Positions 9,327 to 17,532 of a DNA stretch of 64,000 bases are shown one piece after another (within the stretch, counting starts at the first letter, position 1; every line of letters starts with the position of its first letter). The stretch covers positions 62,001 through 126,000 of the forward strand of contig CAILWV010000013.1 of NCBI GenBank assembly GCA_903838055.1, written 5' to 3'. Both the position numbers and the translations under genes were made by a program. The stretch comes from an uncultured Bacteroidota bacterium (GTDB lineage Bacteria > Bacteroidota > Bacteroidia > Flavobacteriales > Flavobacteriaceae). The notes below the pieces were generated by a model that saw only the letters and a list, made by a program, of their open reading frames with translations, was not told the origin of the DNA and did not search any database.

Positions 9327-10319
9327 ATGGCAATATTTAATTTTCAAAAGCCCGATAAAGTTATCATGATCGATTCAACCGATTTTGAAGGTAAGTTTGA
9401 GTTCAGACCTTTAGAACCTGGTTACGGATTGACAGTTGGTAATGCACTTAGAAGAGTTTTACTTTCTGCTCTAGAAGGTTATGCAATCACCTCTACAAAA
9501 ATTGAAGGTGTTGAGCATGAATTTTCTACTATACCAGGAGTTGTTGAAGATGTTACAGAAATTATTTTAAGTCTTAAACAAGTACGTTTTAAACGTCAAA
9601 TTGAAGATATTGATAATGAATCAGTAACTATTTCTATAACTGGTAAAGAGCAAATTACTGCTGGTGATTTTCAAAAATTCATCTCTGGTTTTCAAGTTTT
9701 AAACCCAGATTTAGTAATCTGTAATCTAGATGCAAAAGTTAATTTCAATATGGAATTAACAATTGAAAAAGGTAGAGGATATGTTCCTGCTGAAGAAAAC
9801 AAAAAGCAAAACGCTGCTATTGGAACTATCTTCACAGATTCAATCTTTACTCCAGTAAAAAATGTGAAATATACAATTGAAAATTTCCGTGTAGAGCAAA
9901 AAACAGATTATGAAAAGTTAGTTTTTGAAATTAAAACTGACGGTTCTATTAATCCAAAAGATGCTCTAACTGAAGCTGCAAAAGTATTAATTCACCACTT
10001 CATGTTGTTCTCTGATGAGAGAATAACCCTTGAGGCTGACGAAATTGCACAAACAGACTCTTATGATGAAGAATCATTACATATGAGACAATTACTTAAA
10101 ACTAAGCTTGTTGATATGGATTTATCTGTAAGAGCATTGAATTGTCTTAAAGCAGCTGAAGTTGATACATTAGGAGACCTTGTCTCTTTTAACAAACACG
10201 ACTTAATGAAATTCCGTAACTTCGGTAAAAAATCTTTAACAGAATTAGATGAACTAGTTGCAGTTAAAAATTTAACCTTCGGAATGGATTTGTCAAAATA
10301 TAAATTAGATAAAGACTAG
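9327..10319 (+). CDS. rpoA: DNA-directed RNA polymerase subunit alpha
   Basis: Alpha subunit that scaffolds RNA polymerase assembly and contacts activators and UP elements. Of 330 residues, the N-terminal domain holds [30 protein letters not shown], with the first dimerisation motif near residues 27-56. The C-terminal domain has the DNA-contacting helix region [15 protein letters not shown] and [15 protein letters not shown]. Length is normal. It sits between rpsD and rplQ as in nearly all bacteria. Confidence 0.99.
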   Translation: MAIFNFQKPDKVIMIDSTDFEGKFEFRPLEPGYGLTVGNALRRVLLSALEGYAITSTKIEGVEHEFSTIPGVVEDVTEIILSLKQVRFKRQIEDIDNESVTISITGKEQITAGDFQKFISGFQVLNPDLVICNLDAKVNFNMELTIEKGRGYVPAEENKKQNAAIGTIFTDSIFTPVKNVKYTIENFRVEQKTDYEKLVFEIKTDGSINPKDALTEAAKVLIHHFMLFSDERITLEADEIAQTDSYDEESLHMRQLLKTKLVDMDLSVRALNCLKAAEVDTLGDLVSFNKHDLMKFRNFGKKSLTELDELVAVKNLTFGMDLSKYKLDKD

Positions 10320-10350
10320 TTCTTTATTCAAGTTAAATAGCATTTAAAAA

Positions 10351-10914
10351 ATGAGACACGGAAAAAAATTCAATCACTTAAGCAGACAGACAGGACATAG
10401 AAAATCTATGTTAGCTAATATGGCTTGTTCTCTAATTGAGCACAAACGTATTAATACAACTGTAGCTAAAGCAAAAGCACTTAAACAATTCGTTGAGCCG
10501 CTTATAACAAAATCAAAAGAAGATACTACTCATAATCGTCGTATTGTTTTCGCTTACTTACGTAATAAATATGGAGTTACTGAACTTTTCAGAGAAGTAG
10601 CTGCTAAAGTAGGTGATCGTCCAGGTGGATACACACGTATTATCAAAGTTGGAAACCGTTTAGGTGATAACGCAGATATGGCAATGATAGAACTTGTAGA
10701 TTTCAATGAAATTTATAACGGTGGTAAGAAAGAAGAGAAAAAAGCTAAAAGCCGTCGTGGTGGTAAAGCAAAAAAATCTGAAACTGCTCCTGTTGTTGAA
10801 ACAAAAGCTACTGAGGTTGAAGCTCCTCAAGCTGAAGTTGAGACTCCACAAGTTGAATCTACTGATGAAACTCCAGAAAATTCTACTGAAGAAAATACTG
10901 AAGTTACAGAATAA
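10351..10914 (+). CDS. rplQ: 50S ribosomal protein L17 (bL17) with acidic C-terminal tail
   Basis: 50S protein near the tunnel exit. The core spans about residues 1-120, with the canonical start [18 protein letters not shown] and the block [22 protein letters not shown]. After residue 125 comes a Lys/Arg-rich linker and then a Glu/Thr/Pro-rich tail that includes short near-repeats ([14 protein letters not shown]). At 187 residues it is well above the 120-130 of the core family. Extended tails occur in Bacteroidota L17. It is the last gene of the operon, followed by a terminator. Confidence 0.97.
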   Translation: MRHGKKFNHLSRQTGHRKSMLANMACSLIEHKRINTTVAKAKALKQFVEPLITKSKEDTTHNRRIVFAYLRNKYGVTELFREVAAKVGDRPGGYTRIIKVGNRLGDNADMAMIELVDFNEIYNGGKKEEKKAKSRRGGKAKKSETAPVVETKATEVEAPQAEVETPQVESTDETPENSTEENTEVTE

Positions 10915-10938
10915 TAATGATTTTAGCATTATAAATAT

Positions 10939-10971
10939 AAAGGATAAGCTTTCGAGTTTATCCTTTTTTTT
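10939..10971 (+). terminator. Rho-independent terminator of the ribosomal operon
   Basis: AAAGGATAAGCT (10939-10950) pairs with AGTTTATCCTTT (10955-10966) through 12 base pairs, one of them G-U, around a TTCG tetraloop. Eight T residues (10964-10971) follow on the + strand. Position, 25 bases after the rplQ stop, fits the end of the operon. Confidence 0.9.
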
Positions 10972-11070
10972 ATTGCCTTCCTCTGGAGGTTGCCCAAAGT
11001 TCGGGTGGTTTTATTTATAAAATACTAATTTTAGTTTTAGTAGCCCAGCCACTTTTTTTATCAGTAAACC

Positions 11071-11146
11071 TTTTTCCCGCTTTTCGCAGTATCTTTATTG
11101 TTTGAGGAAAAACAATAAAGGATACCTGCTTCAATCGGGGCTATGA
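11071..11146. repeat. Interspersed palindromic repeat (REP-like) unit
   Basis: A long imperfect hairpin: GCAGTATCTTTATTGTTT (11086-11103) pairs with AAACAATAAAGGATACCTGC (11110-11129) with two unpaired bases. The outer CCC (11076-11078) and GGGG (11137-11140) extend it. The arrangement TTTTTCCCGC...hairpin...TTCAATCGGGGCT resembles an interspersed element seen, from memory, in many flavobacterial genomes. It does not encode protein. The flanking sequence 10972-11070 holds no gene I can support. Confidence 0.55.
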
Positions 11147-11209
11147 ACAAAGACAAAGTAATATTTGTAAAGTTTCCATAAGAACTCTAGAAAATTAAAT
11201 CGAAAATCT

Positions 11210-11217
11210 TAAATTTG
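11210..11217 (+). promoter_or_regulatory. Candidate -7 promoter element of carA (TAAATTTG)
   Basis: TAAATTTG is an exact match to TAnnTTTG, 23 bases before the carA ATG. This predicts a leader of about 18-20 bases. No convincing TTTG is present at -33. Because rplQ ends at a terminator, carA needs its own promoter, and this is the only good candidate in the gap. Confidence 0.55.
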
Positions 11218-11240
11218 CACCACAACAACTAACTACTAAA

Positions 11241-12341
11241 ATGAAATATACAACAAGACCACAAGCCATACTTCTTCTAGCAGACGGTACTATCTTTCAC
11301 GGTAAATCCATAGGAATTTCAGGGACTACTTTTGGTGAAGTTTGCTTCAATACTGGAATGACCGGTTACCAAGAAATATTTACTGACCCATCTTATTTCG
11401 GCCAAATAATGGTTGCTACCAATCCTCACATAGGAAATTATGGTGTCAATACTAACGAAGTTGAATCGGATTCAATAAAAATTTCAGGATTAGTTTGTAA
11501 AAATTTCAGTTTCAATCATTCTCGTCCCGATTCAGAAAGTAATCTTTACGACTATTTTGAAAAACAAAATCTGGTTTGTATTTCCGATGTAGATACACGT
11601 GCATTAGTTAGTTATATTCGAGATCACGGAGCTCAAAATGCTGTGATATCCACTGATGGAACTTCTATAGAAGAATTAAAAAAGCAACTTGCCAAAGTTC
11701 CCCATATGAAAGGATTGGAACTTGCATCTACAGTTTCAACAAAAGAACCATATTATTTCGGTGAGGAAACAGCAACCTATAAAATTGCTGCTTTAGATCT
11801 AGGTATTAAAAGAAATATTTTAAGAAACCTTGCAAAAAGAGATTGTTATATTAAAATATTTCCTTACAACGCTTCTTTTCAAGAATTACAATCTTTTAAT
11901 CCCAATGGTTTCTTTCTTTCCAATGGACCTGGAGATCCAGAACCTTTAACTGGAGTCCAAGCTGTTGCTAGAGAAATATTAAATTCTAACAAACCTTTAT
12001 TTGGAATTTGTCTTGGCCACCAAATTATTGCTTTAGCTAATGGAATATCTACCTATAAAATGTTTAATGGACATAGAGGGATAAATCATCCAGTTATGAA
12101 TGTTATTACTGGTAAAGGAGAAATAACTTCACAAAACCATGGTTTTGCTGTAAATAGAGAAGAACTTGAAAATCATCCCGATTTAGAAATTACGCATTAT
12201 CATATTAATGATAATACAGTTGCAGGAATGCAAATGAAATCAAAAGATTGTTTTTCAGTACAATACCACCCAGAAGCAAGTCCTGGTCCTCATGATTCAT
12301 CTTATCTTTTTGATTCGTTTATAGAATTATTAAAAAAATAG
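11241..12341 (+). CDS. carA: Carbamoyl-phosphate synthase small (glutaminase) subunit
   Basis: Hydrolyses glutamine and channels ammonia to CarB for carbamoyl phosphate, the precursor of pyrimidines and arginine. The 366-residue product has the N-terminal CPSase_sm domain (ATNPHIGNYGVN near residue 70) and a class I glutamine amidotransferase domain. The nucleophile Cys257 is in GICLGHQ and the catalytic His/Glu are in YHPEASPGP near residue 342. Length is typical. The gene is transcribed alone between two hairpins; carB is not in the window. Confidence 0.97.
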   Translation: MKYTTRPQAILLLADGTIFHGKSIGISGTTFGEVCFNTGMTGYQEIFTDPSYFGQIMVATNPHIGNYGVNTNEVESDSIKISGLVCKNFSFNHSRPDSESNLYDYFEKQNLVCISDVDTRALVSYIRDHGAQNAVISTDGTSIEELKKQLAKVPHMKGLELASTVSTKEPYYFGEETATYKIAALDLGIKRNILRNLAKRDCYIKIFPYNASFQELQSFNPNGFFLSNGPGDPEPLTGVQAVAREILNSNKPLFGICLGHQIIALANGISTYKMFNGHRGINHPVMNVITGKGEITSQNHGFAVNREELENHPDLEITHYHINDNTVAGMQMKSKDCFSVQYHPEASPGPHDSSYLFDSFIELLKK

Positions 12342-12366
12342 ATAAGTACAATTCATATCAAAAATT

Positions 12367-12404
12367 AAATCCGACTAAAATTTTAATTTTAGTCGGATTT
12401 TTGC
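12367..12404. terminator. Bidirectional terminator between carA and the cytochrome gene
   Basis: AAATCCGACTAAAA (12367-12380) and TTTTAGTCGGATTT (12387-12400) form a perfect 14-bp stem around a six-base loop. T residues follow on the + strand and A residues precede on the other side. It lies between the convergent ends of carA and the minus-strand redox operon and can serve both. Confidence 0.85.
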
Positions 12405-12419
12405 TAATAAATAGTTTAA

Positions 12420-12824
12420 TTATTTTTTTAAGGTTCTTAGATAATTTACCAATAACCATCTGTCGTCGTCTTCAGCAACTTTTTTCTTGAATGCTGGCAT
12501 TTCATCTCTTCCTTCTGTCATTTTGTAAAAAATTTCTCCGTCAGTTTGTTTTTGAAAATCAACTGATGTAAAATCACCAACATCTCCTTTTAAATCTGCT
12601 GCTTTAGACCCATCACCTAACCCTTTTTTTCCGTGACAAGAAACGCATTGCTTTGCATATAAAGCCTTTGCTTCATTCATTCCATCTTTATCTTTAGGGT
12701 CAGAAGGATTTTTCATACTTTTATATTTAGCTGGTACATCCCATTTTTTTTGAACTAAAACGGTAAATGATAACAATAATAGTGCAGAGAATGCAACTGC
12801 AGAAATGAATTTTAAATTTTTCAT
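12420..12824 (-). CDS. Small monoheme c-type cytochrome
   Basis: Exported electron carrier of 134 residues. An N-terminal hydrophobic segment (about residues 5-24) acts as a signal peptide or membrane anchor. The heme-binding CVSCH occurs at residues 60-64 and a probable axial Met is in DEMPAF near residue 109. The fold pattern (ALYAKQCVSCHGKKGLGDG ... WLLVNYLRTLK) is that of class I cytochromes c. It is the last gene of the eight-gene redox operon, six bases after its neighbour, and could be the soluble or tethered acceptor of electrons from the NrfD/Fe-S pair. The partner is not known. Confidence 0.9.
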   Translation of the reverse strand: MKNLKFISAVAFSALLLLSFTVLVQKKWDVPAKYKSMKNPSDPKDKDGMNEAKALYAKQCVSCHGKKGLGDGSKAADLKGDVGDFTSVDFQKQTDGEIFYKMTEGRDEMPAFKKKVAEDDDRWLLVNYLRTLKK

Positions 12825-12830
12825 AGGTAA

Positions 12831-13703
12831 TTAATTTTTAGATTTATAAATTTTGTATAGATTAATAAGAAGCATTGTTAAGATTGACCAAATTCCGACT
12901 AATATTAGATTTGGAATTATCAATATAAACAATGGGGTTTTGGTTGGAGGTGACCACATAGTTCTTTTGTCAAATGTAGATTTATCTGTTATAGGTACTC
13001 CAAATTTTGAATATAAATTAGCAATTACAGTTCCATAAGTATCATTCTCTTTCAGAATAACTTGAAAATTTAAAATTCCATCCAATCCAGATAGGTCTTT
13101 ATCTATTGGTACTATAATTGTTCCATCTGCATCAGTTGTGTAACTATCTTCTTCTCCCATAGAAAGATTTCCAAAGGTACGTTTCAGTCCAACCACTAAT
13201 GCTTCATCAGCAATAGGATTGTTGTTTTCATCTACTATCCGTGCTTTGATATTATAGGTACTATCCGTTTTTTCTATCGAAGCTTCAATTGAGGCATCTT
13301 TAACCAAAACAGTTTCTGCATTGTCTTCATATGTTTTGCTTTTTTCAATTTTGGCAGTAAATGAGGAACTAGGACCACTATATTTTTTTTCAATTATAAA
13401 TTTAGCTTTGCCAAGATCGTTAGTAACACATGTTCCAATTTTCACTCCAATACTTTCCTCAGCATTTCCTAATTTATAGATAGAGAGTATTAAGTTTTTA
13501 CATGGAGAGAAAATTTTCTTTTCTTTAAATTGTGCAATAATTTCAATATTTGATTGGTGTTCCTTCATCAACTTGATAAATTGAACGGATAAATTGGCGT
13601 TCTTTTTATCTTCTTGTGCAAAAGATTTAATACAAAATAAAGAGACAAATACTGTGAAAATCAACAAAGATTTTTTATTAAATAAGGTTTTAAAGTGTGT
13701 CAT
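12831..13703 (-). CDS. Exported protein with C-terminal membrane anchor, function unknown
   Basis: The 290-residue product begins with a signal peptide (hydrophobic residues about 10-29, ending SFAQ). It continues as a periplasmic region predicted to be beta-rich with a segment resembling an Ig-like or carboxypeptidase-regulatory fold (KARIVDENNNPIADEALVVG, then TTDADGTIIVPI). It ends in one transmembrane helix near residues 258-282. No CxxCH or Fe-S motif is present. It overlaps the nrfD-like gene by 14 bases, so translation is probably coupled. It may be an assembly or structural subunit of the redox complex; I do not recognise a named family. Confidence 0.75.
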   Translation of the reverse strand: MTHFKTLFNKKSLLIFTVFVSLFCIKSFAQEDKKNANLSVQFIKLMKEHQSNIEIIAQFKEKKIFSPCKNLILSIYKLGNAEESIGVKIGTCVTNDLGKAKFIIEKKYSGPSSSFTAKIEKSKTYEDNAETVLVKDASIEASIEKTDSTYNIKARIVDENNNPIADEALVVGLKRTFGNLSMGEEDSYTTDADGTIIVPIDKDLSGLDGILNFQVILKENDTYGTVIANLYSKFGVPITDKSTFDKRTMWSPPTKTPLFILIIPNLILVGIWSILTMLLINLYKIYKSKN

Positions 13704-15012
13704 TTTTTTCAGTATTATGAGTTTCTAATAATCCTCTTTCTTCTGCAGTTTCATGAATAGGTATTATAGGTAAATATCTAAATAGTATTGTCATTATTAA
13801 TAATGCAGACGCTAATGTTCCGAATGTAATAGTCCATTCTAAAGCAGTTGGAAAGTAATGGTGCCAATCTTTCGGTACTCCTTGGATAGGTAAGAAAGGA
13901 TTTAACAGTGTTGGAGTTACAATTATGAAACGTTTCCACCAAGATCCAACAACTACTAAGATACCTATAATGAAAAGAGGTAGTGGTTTTCTTCCTTTTG
14001 GAAAAATTAAAGCAATTACGGGAACTATTAATCCACCAACAATTACTAACCAGAATAAAACGGCATAATCTCCAAAAAATAATTCATTTAAGTGACTTGC
14101 CTCTGCTTCTGTAGTTTTATAGGCAGGGACTAAATATTCATTCACATTAAAATACAAGTAGATTAAGCAAAGTAAAACTAATAATTTCCCCATTTTGTCA
14201 AAGTGCATATCCGTGATATAATTTTCTAAATGGTATACTTTTCTTAAAACATACATTATTACTACGACTGCTCCAGCCCCAGCTACAAAAGCCCCAGCAA
14301 TAAAATAGGGGCCAAAGTTTGAACTATCCCAGCCTGGTCTGTAGGTGGTTGCAAATAACCAAGCAGTCACAGTGTGGATTCCAAATGCTACTGGTATTAT
14401 CAATACAGATAATATCTGAATGGATTTATCGTAAAGTTTTACCTGAGTTTTATTTCCAGTCCAATTCAAAGAAAGCTTGCCATACCATTTACTTAATTTT
14501 GGTTTGTCTTTAAAATAATCTTTTAAGATTGCAAAATCCGGAAGTAGTGGGAAAAATAAAAGCATTACACTAATGGATAGATAGGTAGAAATAACTAATA
14601 CGTCCCAAATAATTGGAGATTGTAATCTTCCGTGAAGGAATATATTATAAATTCTATCTGGTCGTCCCATATCAATGATAATGGTTAAACCTGCCATTAT
14701 GATTGCTGCTACAGCTATTACTTCGGCAATTCTAGTTAATGGAGTGCTCCAATGAGCTCCTGTTAAACGTAGTATAGCTGTGACTAATGATCCAACTAAG
14801 CTTATAGCCACAAAGAATACAAAGTTTGAAATATAAACACCCCATAGCGCGTAATCTCGCATATTCGTAATAATTAACCCTTTACTTAATTGTTGATAAT
14901 AAGAAATTAAAGCACAAAAAATTACAACTACCAAAAAAATCACCCAAATGGTTCCTAGTTTTCCAAACTTTTTTGGAACTAGATCTTCTATTATTTTATT
15001 ATATTCTTTCAT
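13690..15012 (-). CDS. NrfD/PsrC-type quinone-interacting integral membrane protein
   Basis: The 440-residue protein has about ten hydrophobic helices and belongs to the NrfD/PsrC/DsrP superfamily. These proteins bind menaquinone in the membrane and exchange electrons with a partner four-cluster Fe-S protein. Family-like features are MGRPDRIYNIFLHGRLQSPI near residues 110-129 and the Trp/Arg-rich loop GSWWKRFIIVTPTLLNPF near the last helices. It starts two bases after the Fe-S gene, the expected pairing. Its length and helix number fit the DsrP/HmcC/ActC branch better than the eight-helix PsrC group, but that is inference. Confidence 0.9.
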   Translation of the reverse strand: MKEYNKIIEDLVPKKFGKLGTIWVIFLVVVIFCALISYYQQLSKGLIITNMRDYALWGVYISNFVFFVAISLVGSLVTAILRLTGAHWSTPLTRIAEVIAVAAIIMAGLTIIIDMGRPDRIYNIFLHGRLQSPIIWDVLVISTYLSISVMLLFFPLLPDFAILKDYFKDKPKLSKWYGKLSLNWTGNKTQVKLYDKSIQILSVLIIPVAFGIHTVTAWLFATTYRPGWDSSNFGPYFIAGAFVAGAGAVVVIMYVLRKVYHLENYITDMHFDKMGKLLVLLCLIYLYFNVNEYLVPAYKTTEAEASHLNELFFGDYAVLFWLVIVGGLIVPVIALIFPKGRKPLPLFIIGILVVVGSWWKRFIIVTPTLLNPFLPIQGVPKDWHHYFPTALEWTITFGTLASALLIMTILFRYLPIIPIHETAEERGLLETHNTEKNDTL

Positions 15013-15014
15013 AA

Positions 15015-15950
15015 TTAAGAGTCTTTATGAACGGATTCAAATTCATTGTAATTTTCTAGTCCTTTTTCTACATCTTGTAATCTATCAACGGGTGGTAAAT
15101 AATACACACTAGGTTGGGTTCCTAGACTTTCCATTAATCGATGTCCTGCTCTGTCTTTTAATAATTTACTTAATTTAAAAGTTTCCCCGCTACCATTTGT
15201 TACAGCATCTTCATACATATCACCAAAGGCAAATACATCATTTGGACAAGCTTTAACACAAAATGGAAGTTCACCTTTTACAATTTGATGGGGACAGAAA
15301 TCACATTTATCCACGGTTCCTTTTACACTTGGTTGCCCACAAAAATCTGGAGTATATTCTTCTGTTTTAAGAAGAGTTTTGTCTTGTTTTGGTTCTGACC
15401 AATTGAATACTCGAATAGAATAAGGACAGGCTGCCATACAAAAACGGCATCCAATACAACGTTCATTATCAATAAGAACTATTCCATCTCTTCTTTTAAA
15501 AGTAGCATCTACAGGACAAACTTTTACGCAAGGTGGTTTATCACAATGTTGGCATTGGGTAGGCATAAAATAAGGAGCCGTTTCTTCTGACTCTTGCATT
15601 TTATAAACTTTTAACCATGCATTTTCTCCAGTGATGTAGTGTCCTTTATTGCAAGCATTTTGGCAACGTAATGCATTTTTACATTTTGCCAAATCTACAA
15701 CCATAACAAATTTTTTCCCTGGAAAACCTTCTCTAGGGTTATAGTCTTTCGTTTTTAAAGAGTGCTCTTTTACTTCTGATGCTGGAACTTTTATTAAATG
15801 TCCATCGGTAGACATAAGTTCTACCATTTCATTTGAAGGTTCACTTTCCATTGCTTTAGAAGCAATTACAGTACCAGCGGTGGCTAATAATCCAAATTTA
15901 ATTCCTAATTCAAAGAACTTTCTTTTAGATTGTTGATTATCTTCTTTCAT
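15015..15950 (-). CDS. Tat-exported 4Fe-4S ferredoxin-type electron-transfer subunit
   Basis: A 311-residue PsrB/DsrO/TtrB-like protein. The N-terminus resembles a Tat signal with a Lys-Arg instead of Arg-Arg pair (SKRKFFELG, residues 8-16) and a hydrophobic stretch to about residue 31. Four cysteine groups follow: CKNALRCQNAC (90-100), CQHCDKPPCVKVCP, CIGCRFCMAACP and CDFC...CVKACP. In the first group the second ligand position is Ala93 instead of Cys, so that site may hold a [3Fe-4S] or altered cluster. It would carry electrons between the adjacent NrfD protein and the cytochromes. No molybdopterin subunit accompanies it. Confidence 0.92.
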   Translation of the reverse strand: MKEDNQQSKRKFFELGIKFGLLATAGTVIASKAMESEPSNEMVELMSTDGHLIKVPASEVKEHSLKTKDYNPREGFPGKKFVMVVDLAKCKNALRCQNACNKGHYITGENAWLKVYKMQESEETAPYFMPTQCQHCDKPPCVKVCPVDATFKRRDGIVLIDNERCIGCRFCMAACPYSIRVFNWSEPKQDKTLLKTEEYTPDFCGQPSVKGTVDKCDFCPHQIVKGELPFCVKACPNDVFAFGDMYEDAVTNGSGETFKLSKLLKDRAGHRLMESLGTQPSVYYLPPVDRLQDVEKGLENYNEFESVHKDS

Positions 15951-15951
15951 C

Positions 15952-16209
15952 TTACTTTTTTGTTTTCAACCAACTTAATAGTGATTCATTTGAAATATTT
16001 TTTTCAACCACATTAGAATTTTTAATACTACTTTTTCTAACCTTTACAGTAGTCCCGTCTGGGCGAAGTAATATTTGATATTCTTCTTGGTCTTCTTCAA
16101 TTTTGGAAGTTTCTTTTCCTAATCCTAAAAAAGGAAAAAGTAAACCACCACCTAGAAGAGGCAAAAAACCTCTTCTACTTAGTGATTTATTATTATTGGT
16201 TTCGTCCAT
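15952..16209 (-). CDS. Small Tat-leader protein of the redox operon
   Basis: An 85-residue product with a clear twin-arginine motif (SRRGFL, Arg12-Arg13) and a glycine/leucine-rich hydrophobic stretch to about residue 31. A short domain (about 40-65, ILLRPDGTTVKVRKSSIK) follows. This resembles the part of the next protein that follows its own leader (ELMSTDGHLIKVPASEVK): DG, KV, S and K are shared. It looks like a duplicate of the N-terminal domain of the Fe-S subunit. No cofactor motif is present. It might act as a Tat-dependent partner or assembly factor. One base separates it from the Fe-S gene. Confidence 0.8.
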   Translation of the reverse strand: MDETNNNKSLSRRGFLPLLGGGLLFPFLGLGKETSKIEEDQEEYQILLRPDGTTVKVRKSSIKNSNVVEKNISNESLLSWLKTKK

Positions 16210-16214
16210 AGCAA

Positions 16215-17075
16215 TTAGTGAAATAATCTTGTAATGTTAAATCCGATTGCATATTTACCATTGAAGAAATCATTTTGATTCAACATAGTATTATATTGCG
16301 GTAGTATTGATCTGTAGTTAGTAATGAACAATTGAAATGCATGAGACCCTGTAGAATATTCCATTCCTAAGCCCATACCAGGTTTTGTCAAGTTGGTGCT
16401 ATATTTAGCAAAAGAATAGTTATAATCTGCTATCACTGCCATTGTTGGAGTAACCTTTACACGAGTTCCAATTTCTGTTGCAAATACATTGCTTGGCATT
16501 GGACTTTCCACATAATTTAAATGAGAAATACTAGGAGAAATTTGTAAGGATATACTTCTGTTAATTCTTTTTGCAAAAATTAATTGATTATAGTAGGACC
16601 ATCTATCCGTTGAATGTACAAAATTTTCCGGAGTACGAGCATCATAAGCCATAGTTCCAAAATAAGTTATGCTAAGTGGAGTTTTACCATCTTTGGTTTG
16701 TCTTAATAGTGCAGCTTTCAAACTAAAGTCTTGTAGTCTTGAATCTTTAGTAGTTCCAAAGCCAACATTAATAGAATTAGTAATAGCATAGTTTAATGCA
16801 AATCTGATATTTGCTGGTGCCCAAATTCCCAATCCGTCATTAGAATGAGGACCTGAATTTACAATTCCAAATCTGTGGTTTATTGTCATTTCTAGAGTTC
16901 CTTTAACATTTACTACATTAGTTTGAGATTCTAATAATGCGGAACTTTCAAAAGCAGCTCTTTCAAATTTTGATTTGGTAGTTTTAGTAGAGACTGCTGT
17001 ACTGTCTTTTACCTGTGCTAAAAGAGTTATTGGTAAAACGAACAGTGCAATTAGGATTGATTTATTTATTTTCAT
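16215..17075 (-). CDS. Predicted outer-membrane beta-barrel protein (DUF5777-like)
   Basis: The 286-residue product has a signal peptide (about 1-20, ending LLAQ). Alternating hydrophobic strands with aromatic girdle residues follow, and the C-terminus is aromatic (FNITRLFH), as in outer-membrane barrels. The sequence resembles the DUF5777 family of Bacteroidota, which from memory is often found beside c-type cytochromes; this assignment is not verified. In this operon it lies between two lipoprotein cytochromes and the Tat/Fe-S genes, which suggests a porin-like partner for electron or substrate passage across the outer membrane. Confidence 0.75.
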   Translation of the reverse strand: MKINKSILIALFVLPITLLAQVKDSTAVSTKTTKSKFERAAFESSALLESQTNVVNVKGTLEMTINHRFGIVNSGPHSNDGLGIWAPANIRFALNYAITNSINVGFGTTKDSRLQDFSLKAALLRQTKDGKTPLSITYFGTMAYDARTPENFVHSTDRWSYYNQLIFAKRINRSISLQISPSISHLNYVESPMPSNVFATEIGTRVKVTPTMAVIADYNYSFAKYSTNLTKPGMGLGMEYSTGSHAFQLFITNYRSILPQYNTMLNQNDFFNGKYAIGFNITRLFH

Positions 17076-17087
17076 GACTTTTTAGTA

Positions 17088-17480
17088 TTAATTATTAGCA
17101 GCTCCGTCGTTAATCCATTTTTCTACTAGAGCAAGTTTAGAAGTACTTAAAGCACCATTAGGTGGCATTTGAGGAGCACCTTTTCCTGTCATTGCTTGAT
17201 ATAGAATACTTCCTGATGCATCTCCGGGAGTTACAAAAACTTCACCTGTAGTTGCATTTGCGGTGGTTAAAGAAAGGTAAGAATTGCCATCTGTTAAATT
17301 AGGGTTGGTGTTTACTGCTCCTTTATGACATCCAATACAATTTTTATTAAAAATATTTTGAACGTTAGTTTTATAAGAAACATTTGTAGGTACTGGTTCT
17401 TCAGGAAGAGCATCGTTATAGCAAGAAGTAGCAGATAAACCTAAAGCAGCTACCATCATAAGTTGAATTATTTTTTTCAT
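17088..17480 (-). CDS. Monoheme c-type cytochrome lipoprotein
   Basis: A 130-residue lipoprotein with lipobox SATSC (Cys20) and a single heme motif CIGCH at residues 48-52. The pattern YKTNVQNIFNKNCIGCHKG, then VTPGDASGSILYQAMTG and a C-terminal LVEKWINDGA, is that of planctomycete-type cytochrome C domains. The axial Met is probably in APQMPPNG near residue 108. It would be anchored to a membrane leaflet in the periplasm or at the outer membrane. It is 12 bases upstream of the beta-barrel gene. Confidence 0.9.
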   Translation of the reverse strand: MKKIIQLMMVAALGLSATSCYNDALPEEPVPTNVSYKTNVQNIFNKNCIGCHKGAVNTNPNLTDGNSYLSLTTANATTGEVFVTPGDASGSILYQAMTGKGAPQMPPNGALSTSKLALVEKWINDGAANN

Positions 17481-17532
17481 TTTGTAAGTATTTTAATTAA
17501 TTTTTCTTGTTTGAATTGAAAAACACTTTGTA

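Noticed and set aside
10706..11020. Open frame overlapping the 3' end of rplQ and the terminator
   Set aside because: It is out of frame with rplQ, consists mainly of Lys/Leu repeats from the low-complexity tail and runs through a strong terminator hairpin.
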